Below are positions 9,016 to 15,765 of a stretch of 64,000 bases of DNA, piece by piece. This DNA comes from Winogradskyella immobilis (GTDB taxonomy: Bacteria; Bacteroidota; Bacteroidia; Flavobacteriales; Flavobacteriaceae): assembly GCF_021887715.1 (NCBI RefSeq), contig NZ_JAIQXX010000002.1:186001-250000 (forward strand), read 5' to 3'. The position numbers were made by a program, and so were the translations under genes. How positions within the stretch are numbered: position 1 is the stretch's first letter; each line of letters starts with the position of its first letter. The notes below the pieces were generated by a model. It was not told the origin of the DNA. It saw nothing but the letters and a program-made list of their open reading frames with translations, and did not search any database.

Positions 9016-9459
9016 TTACACTCTCAACATTTTAATATGTGGAATACCATCTTCAAGATACTCCTCGCCTAGTTCAAAAAACAATAAATTATTATAAAAA
9101 CGTTTTAAATACACTTGCGCGGATAAAAGAATCTTTGTGGTATTAAATTTGGTTTTTATAGCATCTATAGAAGCATTCATAATATCATAACCATACTGGT
9201 ATTGTCGTTCATTTTCTACAACCACTACTCTACCAATACTTGCTTCATTAAAATAATCACCTGCTTTAAATATACGTGTATATGCTACTAATTTTTCATT
9301 TTTATAACCTAAAACATGAAGTGATTTTTGGTCTTTTCCATCAATGTCTTGATATACACAATCTTGTTCAACTACAAAAACTTCACTTCGTAATTGAAGT
9401 AAATTATAAAGTTGAAGTGTCGTTAAGTCTTCAAATGTTTTTACACTTATACTTAACAA
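9016..9459 (-). CDS. GNAT family N-acetyltransferase, ElaA-like
   Basis: This 147-residue protein matches the ElaA subgroup of GNAT acetyltransferases: the N-terminal LYNLLQLRSEVFVVEQDCVYQDIDGKDQ-type segment (residues ~18-45), then the acetyl-CoA site region (IGRVVV ... YQYGYDIMNASI) and a C-terminal strand ending in GIPHIKM. The acceptor substrate is unknown for this group. Its start overlaps the end of rpiB by 7 bases, so the two form an operon. It converges tail to tail with the OmpA-family gene with no spacer. Confidence 0.88.
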   Translation of the reverse strand: MLSISVKTFEDLTTLQLYNLLQLRSEVFVVEQDCVYQDIDGKDQKSLHVLGYKNEKLVAYTRIFKAGDYFNEASIGRVVVVENERQYQYGYDIMNASIDAIKTKFNTTKILLSAQVYLKRFYNNLLFFELGEEYLEDGIPHIKMLRV

Positions 9460-9887
9460 GACATTGGTATTTTATCTACTCTATTTTGATGACGACCACC
9501 TTCAAATTTTGTGTTTAAAAACGTATCTACCATTTTTAAAACTTGAGGGATTGCAGTATATCTTGCAGGAATACAAATAATATTTGCATTATTATGCTGA
9601 CGTGTTAATTCGGTAATTTCACTCATCCAACAAATACCAGCACGCACATTTGGGTATTTGTTAGCCGTCATCGCCACACCATTAGCAGAACCACAAATTA
9701 ATATACCAAAATCAACTTTACCATCATTAACATCTTTAGCAACCGGATGCACAAAATCTGGATAATCCACACTATCTAAAGTATCTGTACCATAATTTTT
9801 TACAGTAATATTTTTAGATTTTAAATGCTCTACAATAGCTTCTTTATAATCTGGTCCGGCATGATCATTACCTATAGAAATTGTCAT
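9453..9887 (-). CDS. rpiB: Ribose-5-phosphate isomerase B
   Basis: RpiB interconverts ribose-5-phosphate and ribulose-5-phosphate in the non-oxidative pentose phosphate pathway. The 144-residue protein has the family pattern NDHAG near the N-terminus (His9), the active-site cysteine in GILICGSANG (Cys65) and the RQHNNAN motif. Most RpiB proteins have GTG rather than SAN after the cysteine; SAN is a common Bacteroidota variant as far as I recall. A likely -7 promoter element lies at 9947-9954 on the minus strand. The GNAT gene follows with an overlap. Confidence 0.95.
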   Translation of the reverse strand: MTISIGNDHAGPDYKEAIVEHLKSKNITVKNYGTDTLDSVDYPDFVHPVAKDVNDGKVDFGILICGSANGVAMTANKYPNVRAGICWMSEITELTRQHNNANIICIPARYTAIPQVLKMVDTFLNTKFEGGRHQNRVDKIPMSC

Positions 9888-9908
9888 CTAATTAGTTTTT
9901 TAATTAGT

Positions 9909-9926
9909 TTCCTTAAAAACGGAAAT
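9909..9926. repeat. Short palindromic repeat (TTTCC...GGAAA type)
   Basis: TTTCC and GGAAA flank an A-rich loop and are followed by TCTA. The same design occurs at 10481-10500, 25776-25795 and 25808-25827, so it is probably one copy of a dispersed REP-like family. Confidence 0.4.
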
Positions 9927-9946
9927 CTAGTTTATCTTAGTTATTA

Positions 9947-9954
9947 CAAAATTA
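9947..9954 (-). promoter_or_regulatory. Putative Bacteroidota -7 element for rpiB
   Basis: The minus strand reads TAATTTTG, a match to TAnnTTTG, about 60 bases before the rpiB start. No clear -33 TTG is visible. Confidence 0.4.
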
Positions 9955-10373
9955 CAAATAAATAAAGTTGGTTAATAGAAATAGGTATTACATGTTAATA
10001 AGTGTTTACAACTATTTAAAATAAAAATTAGGTTATCAATTAAATTTTTACAAACCAAAATAGAAATGTATTAACCAAAAAAGTAATCGTATTTTTTCAC
10101 TTTAGTTTTTAAATATTAAAACACAGATACCAACAATATTTTAAGTATTACTTATTAAAATTTTTATGTTTAATAGGTTTATAAACATCTGTTAATAGTA
10201 AATGTAATATTACTATAAATAAGCATATTATAATAATAACAATATGTTAATAGAATACATTGAATTATATATACAACAAAATGTTACAAAAGTTATACTA
10301 ACTATTAACAGACTATAATAATCATTATTTTATTTTTTAAATTTTAAAAGAAAAATTAATATGATTATATAAA

Positions 10374-10382
10374 TGTGGATAA
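10374..10382 (-). other. Perfect DnaA box
   Basis: TGTGGATAA is the exact reverse complement of the consensus TTATCCACA. It is embedded in very AT-rich sequence upstream of rnr. I saw no other perfect copy in the window. Confidence 0.6.
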
Positions 10383-10436
10383 CTGTAATTTTAAATTCAT
10401 TTAACTATTACAAAACATCATTAAATAATTAAAACG

Positions 10437-10444
10437 TAAATTTG
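10437..10444 (+). promoter_or_regulatory. Putative -7 element for rnr
   Basis: TAAATTTG matches TAnnTTTG and lies 137 bases before the rnr start. The implied leader contains a hairpin at 10481-10500 and a weaker one at 10541-10558. Confidence 0.45.
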
Positions 10445-10480
10445 CATAAACTTAATTAAAAAAGACATTATTAATTTGTC

Positions 10481-10500
10481 TTTCCTGCCTTTGCAGGAAA
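10481..10500. repeat. Perfect 8-bp inverted repeat in the rnr leader
   Basis: TTTCCTGC and GCAGGAAA flank the loop CTTT. The form resembles the short palindromes at 25776-25827 and may belong to the same dispersed family. It could also fold in the rnr leader RNA. Confidence 0.5.
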
Positions 10501-10580
10501 CCACTTCTTCCTCTTAATATTAAGTTTAAAATGAAGAATTCCTATCACTTTTAGGAAATGAAAATGATTATAAATAATAA

Positions 10581-12818
10581 ATGACAAGAAAGAAAAAAAA
10601 GAAATCTAAAAATAAGATTTCTAATTACGTAAATACAATTCTAAGTATTTTAAAAAAAGAACGCAATCAAACTTTTAATTACAAACAAATTGCTGCTAAA
10701 CTAGGAGTTAATGATGCGAGTAGCCGCAATCAAATCATTAAAACATTACATAAATTAGCTGCTAAGCAAGAGATTGAAGATCTTGGTCGTGGTAAATATA
10801 AAGCTGTAGTTACTGCAGAATATTACACAGGTATATTTGATGCCTCTAATAAAGGTAGTGGTTATATAATAACTGATGATTTTGAAGATGATATTTTTAT
10901 AGCTTCAAATAATGTTAACAAGGCTTTAAATGGTGATGAAGTAGAATTTTATCTCTACAGAAGAAAGCATCGTGGAAAAACAGAAGGAGAAATTACTAAT
11001 ATTATTAAGCGTGCAAAAACGGAATATGTAGGTACAATTCAAATACAAGACAAAAAGAATTTTGCCTTTGTAGTTGCCGATAGTACTAAGATGTATAAAG
11101 ATATTTTTGTACCCATTAATAAAATAAATAAAGCAGAAGACGGAGATAAGGTTTTAGTCGGTTTACAAGATTGGCCAGATAAAGCAGATTCTCCTTATGG
11201 TAAAGTACTAAAGGTTTTAGGTAAACCTGGTGAGCACAGTACTGAAATACATGCCATACTAGCTGAATATGGTTTGCCTTCAGAATTTCCACACGAGGTA
11301 GAAGAGTTTGCAAACCAATTAGATACTTCTATTACAGAAAAAGAAATTGAAAAACGTAGAGATATGCGTAAAGATTTAACCTTTACCATTGATCCTAAAG
11401 ATGCAAAAGATTTTGATGATGCATTATCATTTACTGCGTTAGATGATGGTTTATACGAAATAGGCATTCATATAGCAGATGTCTCTCATTATTTACAACC
11501 AAACACGGTTTTAGACGATGAAGCTTATGAGCGCGCAACATCTATTTATTTAGTAGATCGGGTAGTGCCAATGCTACCAGAAGTACTCTCTAATGGAGCG
11601 TGTTCATTAAGACCACATGAAGAAAAATATACATTTTCTGCGGTGTTTAAAATGAATGATAAATGCGAAATTAAACACCAATGGTTTGGCAGAACAGTGA
11701 CCTATTCTGATGCACGTTTTGCATACGAAGAAGCACAAGCTATTATTGAAAATAATCCAAATGTCACACTGAGCGCAGTCGAAGTGTCTCAACTTAATAC
11801 TACAATTCCTCAAGAAGTTTCACTCACAGGAAAAGAATACAATACATCAAAAGATATTGCATATGCTGTTTTAAAATTAGATGAATTAGCTAAAAAAATG
11901 CGAGTAAAGCGTATGGGATCTGGCGCTATTTCTTTTGATAAAGTTGAGGTAAAATTTAATTTAGACGAAGCGGCAAATCCTGTAGGTATTCATTTTAAAA
12001 CGAGTAAAGAGGCTAACAAACTTATTGAAGAATTTATGTTGTTGGCCAACCGTAAAGTATCAGAATTTATAGGTAAGCAATCACCAAAAAAGACCTTTGT
12101 ATATCGTGTGCACGATGAGCCAGATGATGCTAAATTGGCTGCATTACAAAATGTAGTAGGGCGTTTTGGGCATAAGCTCAATTTTAAAGATCGAAAAACA
12201 GTAGCGTCTTCACTTAATAATTTATTAAAAGATGTTCAAGGAAAAAAAGAACAAAATTTAGTAGATACTTTAGCGATTCGTACCATGTCTAAAGCAGAAT
12301 ATACCACGCATAATATTGGGCATTATGGTTTGGCTTTCGATTATTACAGCCACTTTACTTCACCGATTCGGCGTTATCCAGACGTGATGGCACATCGTCT
12401 ATTACAGCAGTATTTAGATGGTGGAAAATCAGCTAATGAAGATGAGTACGAAGAAAAATGCAACCATAGTAGCAATATGGAAAACTTAGCAACCAAAGCG
12501 GAGCGAGATTCTATTAAGTATATGCAAATTCGGTTTATGCAAGATCATCAAGACGAGGAATTTGTTGGTGTTATTTCTGGTGTTACAGATTGGGGAATCT
12601 ATGTAGAAATTATATCTAATAAATGTGAAGGCATGGTTAGCGTTAGAGATATGAAAGATGATCACTATTATTTTGATCAAGATCATTACGCTATGGTTGG
12701 AAAAAACACCAAAACTATGTACCAACTTGGAGAAGAAGTTGTTGTAAAAGTAAAAAACACAGATTTAGTAAAAAAACATCTCGATTTTACCTTAATAGGA
12801 AAACCAGAAGCCGATTAA
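10581..12818 (+). CDS. rnr: Ribonuclease R
   Basis: RNase R is a 3'-to-5' exoribonuclease that degrades structured RNA. The 745-residue protein has the expected order: a basic N-terminus with a winged-helix-like segment (~20-75), cold-shock domains (~80-225), the RNB catalytic domain with the aspartate cluster in IDPKDAKDFDDA (~271-282), the TSPIRRYPD motif, and a C-terminal S1 domain (~645-740). Within the RNB domain, codons around 395-405 (bases 11763-11786) are made of a dispersed palindromic repeat and read NPNVTLSAVEVSQLN. This looks like an in-frame insertion relative to other RNase R proteins. The frame stays open, so the enzyme is probably functional. Confidence 0.96.
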   Translation: MTRKKKKKSKNKISNYVNTILSILKKERNQTFNYKQIAAKLGVNDASSRNQIIKTLHKLAAKQEIEDLGRGKYKAVVTAEYYTGIFDASNKGSGYIITDDFEDDIFIASNNVNKALNGDEVEFYLYRRKHRGKTEGEITNIIKRAKTEYVGTIQIQDKKNFAFVVADSTKMYKDIFVPINKINKAEDGDKVLVGLQDWPDKADSPYGKVLKVLGKPGEHSTEIHAILAEYGLPSEFPHEVEEFANQLDTSITEKEIEKRRDMRKDLTFTIDPKDAKDFDDALSFTALDDGLYEIGIHIADVSHYLQPNTVLDDEAYERATSIYLVDRVVPMLPEVLSNGACSLRPHEEKYTFSAVFKMNDKCEIKHQWFGRTVTYSDARFAYEEAQAIIENNPNVTLSAVEVSQLNTTIPQEVSLTGKEYNTSKDIAYAVLKLDELAKKMRVKRMGSGAISFDKVEVKFNLDEAANPVGIHFKTSKEANKLIEEFMLLANRKVSEFIGKQSPKKTFVYRVHDEPDDAKLAALQNVVGRFGHKLNFKDRKTVASSLNNLLKDVQGKKEQNLVDTLAIRTMSKAEYTTHNIGHYGLAFDYYSHFTSPIRRYPDVMAHRLLQQYLDGGKSANEDEYEEKCNHSSNMENLATKAERDSIKYMQIRFMQDHQDEEFVGVISGVTDWGIYVEIISNKCEGMVSVRDMKDDHYYFDQDHYAMVGKNTKTMYQLGEEVVVKVKNTDLVKKHLDFTLIGKPEAD
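11763..11786. repeat. Dispersed REP-like palindrome inside rnr
   Basis: The 24-base segment contains the core GAGCGCAGTCGA, also present at 16166-16185. Sequences of this type (CACTGAGCGCAGTCGAAGTG) are a common intergenic repeat in Flavobacteriia as I recall. Here the repeat lies in a coding frame and encodes roughly VTLSAVEV. Confidence 0.7.
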
Positions 12819-12879
12819 TTTTAAGTTTTGGTGTAACATTTTATTAAAATGATATTCTAATTACTAAAGACTTAAGATT

Positions 12880-13131
12880 ATGGAAAAAGATACCTGTAGC
12901 ACTTGCGGTTCAACTAAAATTATTCATGATGCAGCCATTGCAGACTTAGCACACGGAAATCAAAAAAAAGAGTTATCAATTCACATTCAAAAAACAGATA
13001 ACAGATTTTTTAATAAATTTGAAAAAGGAGCGTTAAAAGCTAAGATCTGTTGCTCTTGCGGAAAAGTAGATCTTTCTGTAGAAAACCCTCAAGCATTATG
13101 GGAAGCACATCTAAAAACTAAAAACATATGA
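12880..13131 (+). CDS. Small zinc-ribbon-like protein
   Basis: The 83-residue product has two cysteine knuckles, CSTCG at residues 5-9 and CCSCG near residue 60, with ~50 residues between them, and so probably binds one zinc ion. The fold suggests nucleic-acid or protein binding, but I do not recognise a named family. It has no signal peptide or membrane segment. Its stop overlaps the start of the YbjQ-like gene by four bases (ATGA), which shows translational coupling. It follows rnr by 61 bases. Confidence 0.75.
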   Translation: MEKDTCSTCGSTKIIHDAAIADLAHGNQKKELSIHIQKTDNRFFNKFEKGALKAKICCSCGKVDLSVENPQALWEAHLKTKNI

Positions 13132-13427
13132 TATTAACAACAACAAATTCAATTGAAGGTTTTAAAATAGAAGACTATTTAGGTATTGTAACTGGCGTTG
13201 CACTAAACGAAGAAACATTAAGTGCTAGTTTTAGCATGTCTAAATACATGAAAAAAATACAAGTTAGCGTTGATAACGTTAAAGAAATAGCATTTAAAAG
13301 ACTTCAAGAAAATGCTAAAAAATTAAAAGCCAATGCTGTTGTTGGTATTAAAGTAGAAGTAGAGTTAACAACCCATAATTACCCTATGGTTTCCGTTACA
13401 GGAACCGCAGTAAAAGTAGCTGTTTAA
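13128..13427 (+). CDS. YbjQ family (UPF0145) protein
   Basis: This 99-residue protein matches the YbjQ/heavy-metal-binding-domain family: an N-terminal MILTTTNSIEGFKIEDYLGIVTG-type segment (first 20 residues typical), a middle helix with KRLQENAKKLKANAVVGIKVE, and a C-terminal beta strand with VTGTAVKV. The family forms pentamers and its role is unknown. It is the second gene of a coupled trio: a 4-base overlap upstream and a 2-base gap downstream. Confidence 0.85.
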   Translation: MILTTTNSIEGFKIEDYLGIVTGVALNEETLSASFSMSKYMKKIQVSVDNVKEIAFKRLQENAKKLKANAVVGIKVEVELTTHNYPMVSVTGTAVKVAV

Positions 13428-13429
13428 GT

Positions 13430-13666
13430 ATGAGTCAAAATTTAAAAGCCAATATCATATATTTTGGAAGCTTCTTCGTTATATTTATTTGTGCGAAGCT
13501 TGTTTTAACTAATCTATTTAAAATAGAAAGTGGTTTTATTACCGGGTTTATTGCAGTAGTAATAGCTTCTGTTTTTTCTCCAAGAAAACAAGTGGTACAA
13601 AAACAATCTGGAGAAGAAATTCAATTCAAATGGATATTTAGCAAACGTGTTTTTGTTGTTAAATAA
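13430..13666 (+). CDS. Small membrane protein of unknown function
   Basis: The 78-residue product has two hydrophobic segments, at about residues 9-29 and 34-50, followed by a basic, hydrophilic tail. It is likely an inner-membrane protein with the tail in the cytosol. I recognise no family. The 2-base gap to the YbjQ gene supports one operon of zinc ribbon, YbjQ-like and membrane protein. Coding status rests on this spacing and the sequence character. Confidence 0.65.
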   Translation: MSQNLKANIIYFGSFFVIFICAKLVLTNLFKIESGFITGFIAVVIASVFSPRKQVVQKQSGEEIQFKWIFSKRVFVVK

Positions 13667-13746
13667 TTTATAAATGTAACAAATACAGTTTAGCACGGTC
13701 TTTGTTATGAGTACTTTTAATATTTAAAACAAAAAAACATAAAGAC

Positions 13747-14418
13747 ATGAAAAATATAGCACTAGCATTTGCCTTAATATTTGCATTAACGATCAACGCA
13801 CAAGATGCAATAAAAAAGGACATTGGTGAATTTACAGAAGTAAAAGCTTTTGATTTAATCAATCTTAAAATGATTAAATCGAATAGAAACAGTGTAGAAA
13901 TTACAGGTAAAAATAGAGGTGATGTTAATATTGTTAATAAAAACGGAAAGTTAAAAATCCGTATGGATGTTGAAGAAATTTATGATGGTAATGATACCGT
14001 AGTAATACTTTATTTTACGGGTGTTGAAACTATTGACGGAAACGAAGGTGCGGAAATTACTGTTGAGACACCTATTAAACAATTCGAAATTAATTTAAAA
14101 GCTCAAGAAGGCGCAGAAATTACAGTTGAGGCTAACACCTCATATGCAAAAATTAAATCGGTTACAGGTGGTATAATTAACCTTACGGGCAAGTCTAAAA
14201 AACAAGATATTAATGTGTCTACAGGCGGTGTTTTTAATGCGCAAGAATTTACAACAGAATTTACAGAGGTTTCAATTAGTGCAGGCGGTGAAGCTAGGGT
14301 TAATGCCTCAGAAAAAGTAGACATAAAAATAAAAGCTGGTGGAGATGTTTTTGTCTACGGAAACCCTAAGTTAATTGATGAAAAACGAGTTCTTGGTGGT
14401 CGTGTAAAACGCATGTAA
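13747..14418 (+). CDS. GIN-domain (DUF2807-type) exported auto-transporter adhesin-like protein
   Basis: The 223-residue protein begins with a signal peptide (MKNIALAFALIFALTINAQ). The rest is a beta-rich repeat region with short strands such as VEITGKNRGDVNI, EGAEITVE (twice) and SAGGEARVNASEKVDIKIKAGGDVFVYGNP, typical of the head GIN domain, which forms a right-handed beta-helix. Such proteins are secreted or on the cell surface in Bacteroidota; the ligand is unknown. The C-terminal GNPKLIDEKRVLGG is a family hallmark. It has its own leader of about 80 bases. Confidence 0.85.
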   Translation: MKNIALAFALIFALTINAQDAIKKDIGEFTEVKAFDLINLKMIKSNRNSVEITGKNRGDVNIVNKNGKLKIRMDVEEIYDGNDTVVILYFTGVETIDGNEGAEITVETPIKQFEINLKAQEGAEITVEANTSYAKIKSVTGGIINLTGKSKKQDINVSTGGVFNAQEFTTEFTEVSISAGGEARVNASEKVDIKIKAGGDVFVYGNPKLIDEKRVLGGRVKRM

Positions 14419-14437
14419 ATTATAACAACACTTTTAC

Positions 14438-14445
14438 TATTTTTG
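14438..14445 (+). promoter_or_regulatory. Putative -7 element for the LysE-type gene
   Basis: TATTTTTG matches TAnnTTTG and ends 19 bases before the ATG at 14465. Confidence 0.45.
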
Positions 14446-14464
14446 TCTAAACCACTAAACTTAG

Positions 14465-15148
14465 ATGTTAGACGATATTTTAACAGCCATACCTTTTGGT
14501 GTTATTCTAGCTTTTACAATTGGACCTGTATTTTTTGTGCTCTTGGAAACCAGTGCAACAAAAGGGATTAAGAGTGCGTTAATTTTCGATTTTGGTGTAA
14601 TTCTAGCAGATGTTGTATTTATTCTTTTAGCCTTTTTTAGCACCAACAAATTAGTAGAAAAAATAAAAGACGATCCTAGTTTTCTCATTTTTGGAGGAAT
14701 GCTTTTAGTGGTTTACGGAGTTATTTCATTTATTAAAACCTCAAAGTCTTTTAGAGTGATTGTTAGAGAATACCATAAAGTAGAAATTCAAAAAGACTAC
14801 GGAAAACTCTTTATAAAAGGATTTTTACTCAATTTTATTAACATAGGTGTGCTTTTAGGGTGGCTAGGCTTTATAGTTATAGGGACGTCATTAACAACAT
14901 CAGAAAATGGAGCGATTATTTTTGTAAGCACCATGTTAACCACTTATTTTATAACAGACCTTTTTAAAATTGTAGCTGCAAAACGTTTAAGAACCAAACT
15001 GACGCCAAGACGTATTTTTAAGACCAAAAAAATTATCGCTCTCGCTATTTTAGGCTTTGGTGTTTTGCTTTTAACACAAGGCTTGTTTCCAGAAATGTAC
15101 GAGAAAAGCAAAGAACAAATTGAAAAGATAAGTCCTATAAAAGAGTAA
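14465..15148 (+). CDS. LysE family translocator
   Basis: The 227-residue protein is an inner-membrane transporter with about six hydrophobic helices, and the family signature P-x-G-x-x-L near the N-terminus (IPFGVILAFTIGPVFFVLLE at residues 7-26). LysE/RhtB proteins export amino acids or related metabolites; the substrate is not predictable here. A likely promoter lies at 14438-14445. The C-terminus is charged (KSKEQIEKISPIKE). Downstream lies the decayed tRNA-Cys array, which reads in the opposite direction. Confidence 0.88.
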   Translation: MLDDILTAIPFGVILAFTIGPVFFVLLETSATKGIKSALIFDFGVILADVVFILLAFFSTNKLVEKIKDDPSFLIFGGMLLVVYGVISFIKTSKSFRVIVREYHKVEIQKDYGKLFIKGFLLNFINIGVLLGWLGFIVIGTSLTTSENGAIIFVSTMLTTYFITDLFKIVAAKRLRTKLTPRRIFKTKKIIALAILGFGVLLLTQGLFPEMYEKSKEQIEKISPIKE

Positions 15149-15224
15149 AAATACAACCTTAATATTATTAACTATCGAGTTCTTTAGAGTTTTAAATAAA
15201 CAAGAAGTCTTGAAGATTTTAAGA

Positions 15225-15246
15225 GGTATCGAGCGGATTCGAACCG
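15225..15246 (-). pseudogene. tRNA-Cys 3'-end remnant A1
   Basis: These 22 bases are identical to the T-arm and 3' acceptor strand of the tRNA-Cys at 15655-15725; the homology then stops abruptly. Confidence 0.75.
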
Positions 15247-15287
15247 GAATACTTTAATCTAAATTTTCTTAAAATTTTAAACAAATA

Positions 15288-15315
15288 AAAAGCTCTTAAC
15301 AAAGTTAAGAGCTTT
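15288..15315 (-). terminator. Hairpin beta, copy 1
   Basis: A 12-bp perfect stem (AAAGCTCTTAAC with its complement) and three-base loop. Read on the minus strand it runs into T-rich sequence, as a terminator would. Confidence 0.65.
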
Positions 15316-15326
15316 AAAATAGAAGA

Positions 15327-15372
15327 GGTATCGAGTGCCCCAAAGCATCAGGAGAACCGTTGTAGATGGTGT
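15327..15372 (-). pseudogene. tRNA-Cys remnant B1 with replaced T-arm
   Basis: The ends match the tRNA-Cys acceptor strand and the anticodon-stem 3' side through the variable region, but about 16 bases replace most of the T-arm (CCCCAAAGCATCAGGA on the plus strand). Confidence 0.65.
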
Positions 15373-15405
15373 GGTTATTTAATTTATTTTTTCTAAAAAT
15401 ATAAT

Positions 15406-15437
15406 AAAAAAACCCTCAAGATATCTTGAAGGTTTTA
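15406..15437 (-). terminator. Hairpin alpha, copy 1
   Basis: The palindrome TCAAGATATCTTGA with flanking A and T runs is identical to the terminator after the intact tRNA-Cys. Read on the minus strand it ends in seven T. Confidence 0.75.
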
Positions 15438-15440
15438 AGA

Positions 15441-15462
15441 GGTATCGAGCGGATTCGAACCG
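15441..15462 (-). pseudogene. tRNA-Cys 3'-end remnant A2
   Basis: Identical over 22 bases to the 3' end of the intact tRNA-Cys, as in A1, and flanked by the same sequences as A1. Confidence 0.75.
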
Positions 15463-15503
15463 GAATACTTTAATCTAAATTTTCTTAAAATTTTAAATAA
15501 ATA

Positions 15504-15530
15504 AAAGCCCTTAACAAGGTTAAGAGCTTT
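15504..15530 (-). terminator. Hairpin beta, copy 2
   Basis: Same hairpin as at 15288-15315 with one change. On the plus strand the change is a C-A mismatch, but in minus-strand RNA it is a U-G pair, so pairing is kept only if the minus strand is transcribed. Confidence 0.65.
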
Positions 15531-15541
15531 AAAATAGATGA

Positions 15542-15587
15542 GGTATCGAGTGCCCCAAAGTATCAGGAGAACTGCTGTAGATGATGT
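15542..15587 (-). pseudogene. tRNA-Cys remnant B2 with replaced T-arm
   Basis: Same structure as B1 with a few substitutions; the same foreign segment replaces the T-arm. Confidence 0.65.
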
Positions 15588-15620
15588 GGTTATTTAATCT
15601 ATTTTTTCTAAAAATATAAT

Positions 15621-15652
15621 AAAAAAACCCTCAAGATATCTTGAAGGTTTTA
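15621..15652 (-). terminator. Terminator of tRNA-Cys (hairpin alpha)
   Basis: On the minus strand, directly after the tRNA 3' end, AAAACCTTCAAGAT pairs with ATCTTGAGGGTTTT and is followed by further T residues. Confidence 0.85.
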
Positions 15653-15654
15653 AG

Positions 15655-15725
15655 AGGTATCGAGCGGATTCGAACCGCTGTAGATGGTGTTGCAGACCAC
15701 TGCCTAGCCACTCGGCCACGATACC
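15655..15725 (-). tRNA. tRNA-Cys (anticodon GCA)
   Basis: The minus strand folds into a full cloverleaf of 71 bases: a 7-bp acceptor stem GGTATCG / CGATACC, a D-arm with GAGTGGCTAGGC, an anticodon loop CTGCAAC with GCA, and a T-arm with GGTTCGAATCC. CCA is not encoded, which is normal for the group. A -7 element (TATATTTG, 15738-15745) lies 13 bases upstream and a terminator follows at 15621-15652, so the gene is a complete transcription unit. Decayed copies lie downstream. Confidence 0.96.
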
Positions 15726-15737
15726 TTATTGTGTGGG

Positions 15738-15745
15738 CAAATATA
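15738..15745 (-). promoter_or_regulatory. Putative -7 element for tRNA-Cys
   Basis: The minus strand reads TATATTTG, an exact TAnnTTTG match, about 13 bases before the first tRNA base. Confidence 0.6.
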
Positions 15746-15765
15746 AAAATAATTAGCTTTTTACA

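Larger units (their letters stand above)
9888..10580. other. Gene-free AT-rich region, candidate replication origin
   Basis: No convincing ORF is present in these ~690 bases. A perfect DnaA box, TGTGGATAA, sits at 10374-10382. The motif (T)GTTAATAG or TGTTAATAA occurs at 9971-9978, 9993-10001, 10191-10198, 10245-10253 and inverted at 10302-10310; it differs from a DnaA box at two or three positions. Long A/T runs lie between. The neighbours rnpA, mnmG and the parS-like sites are typical of origin regions. The alternative is an ordinary long divergent promoter region of rpiB and rnr with a repeated regulator site. Confidence 0.45.
15149..15654 (-). repeat. Tandem array of decayed tRNA-Cys fragments and terminators
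   Basis: Two nearly identical units repeat with a period of about 215 bases and abut the intact tRNA-Cys. On the minus strand each unit holds a terminator (alpha), a tRNA-Cys remnant with a replaced T-arm (B), a second terminator (beta) and a remnant consisting only of the tRNA 3' end (A). A remnants are at 15225-15246 and 15441-15462; B remnants at 15327-15372 and 15542-15587; beta hairpins at 15288-15315 and ~15504-15530; the alpha hairpin at 15406-15437. The order suggests duplicated tRNA genes that decayed, or successive insertions at the tRNA 3' end. Confidence 0.8.

Noticed and set aside
9888-10580. Riboswitch or structured RNA before rnr
   Set aside because: Only short hairpins are seen and no known riboswitch core is recognisable; the region is better described as AT-rich DNA with repeated boxes.
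15225-15655. CRISPR-like array
   Set aside because: The repeats are tRNA fragments and terminator hairpins with ~215-bp period; no regular spacers and no cas genes are present.
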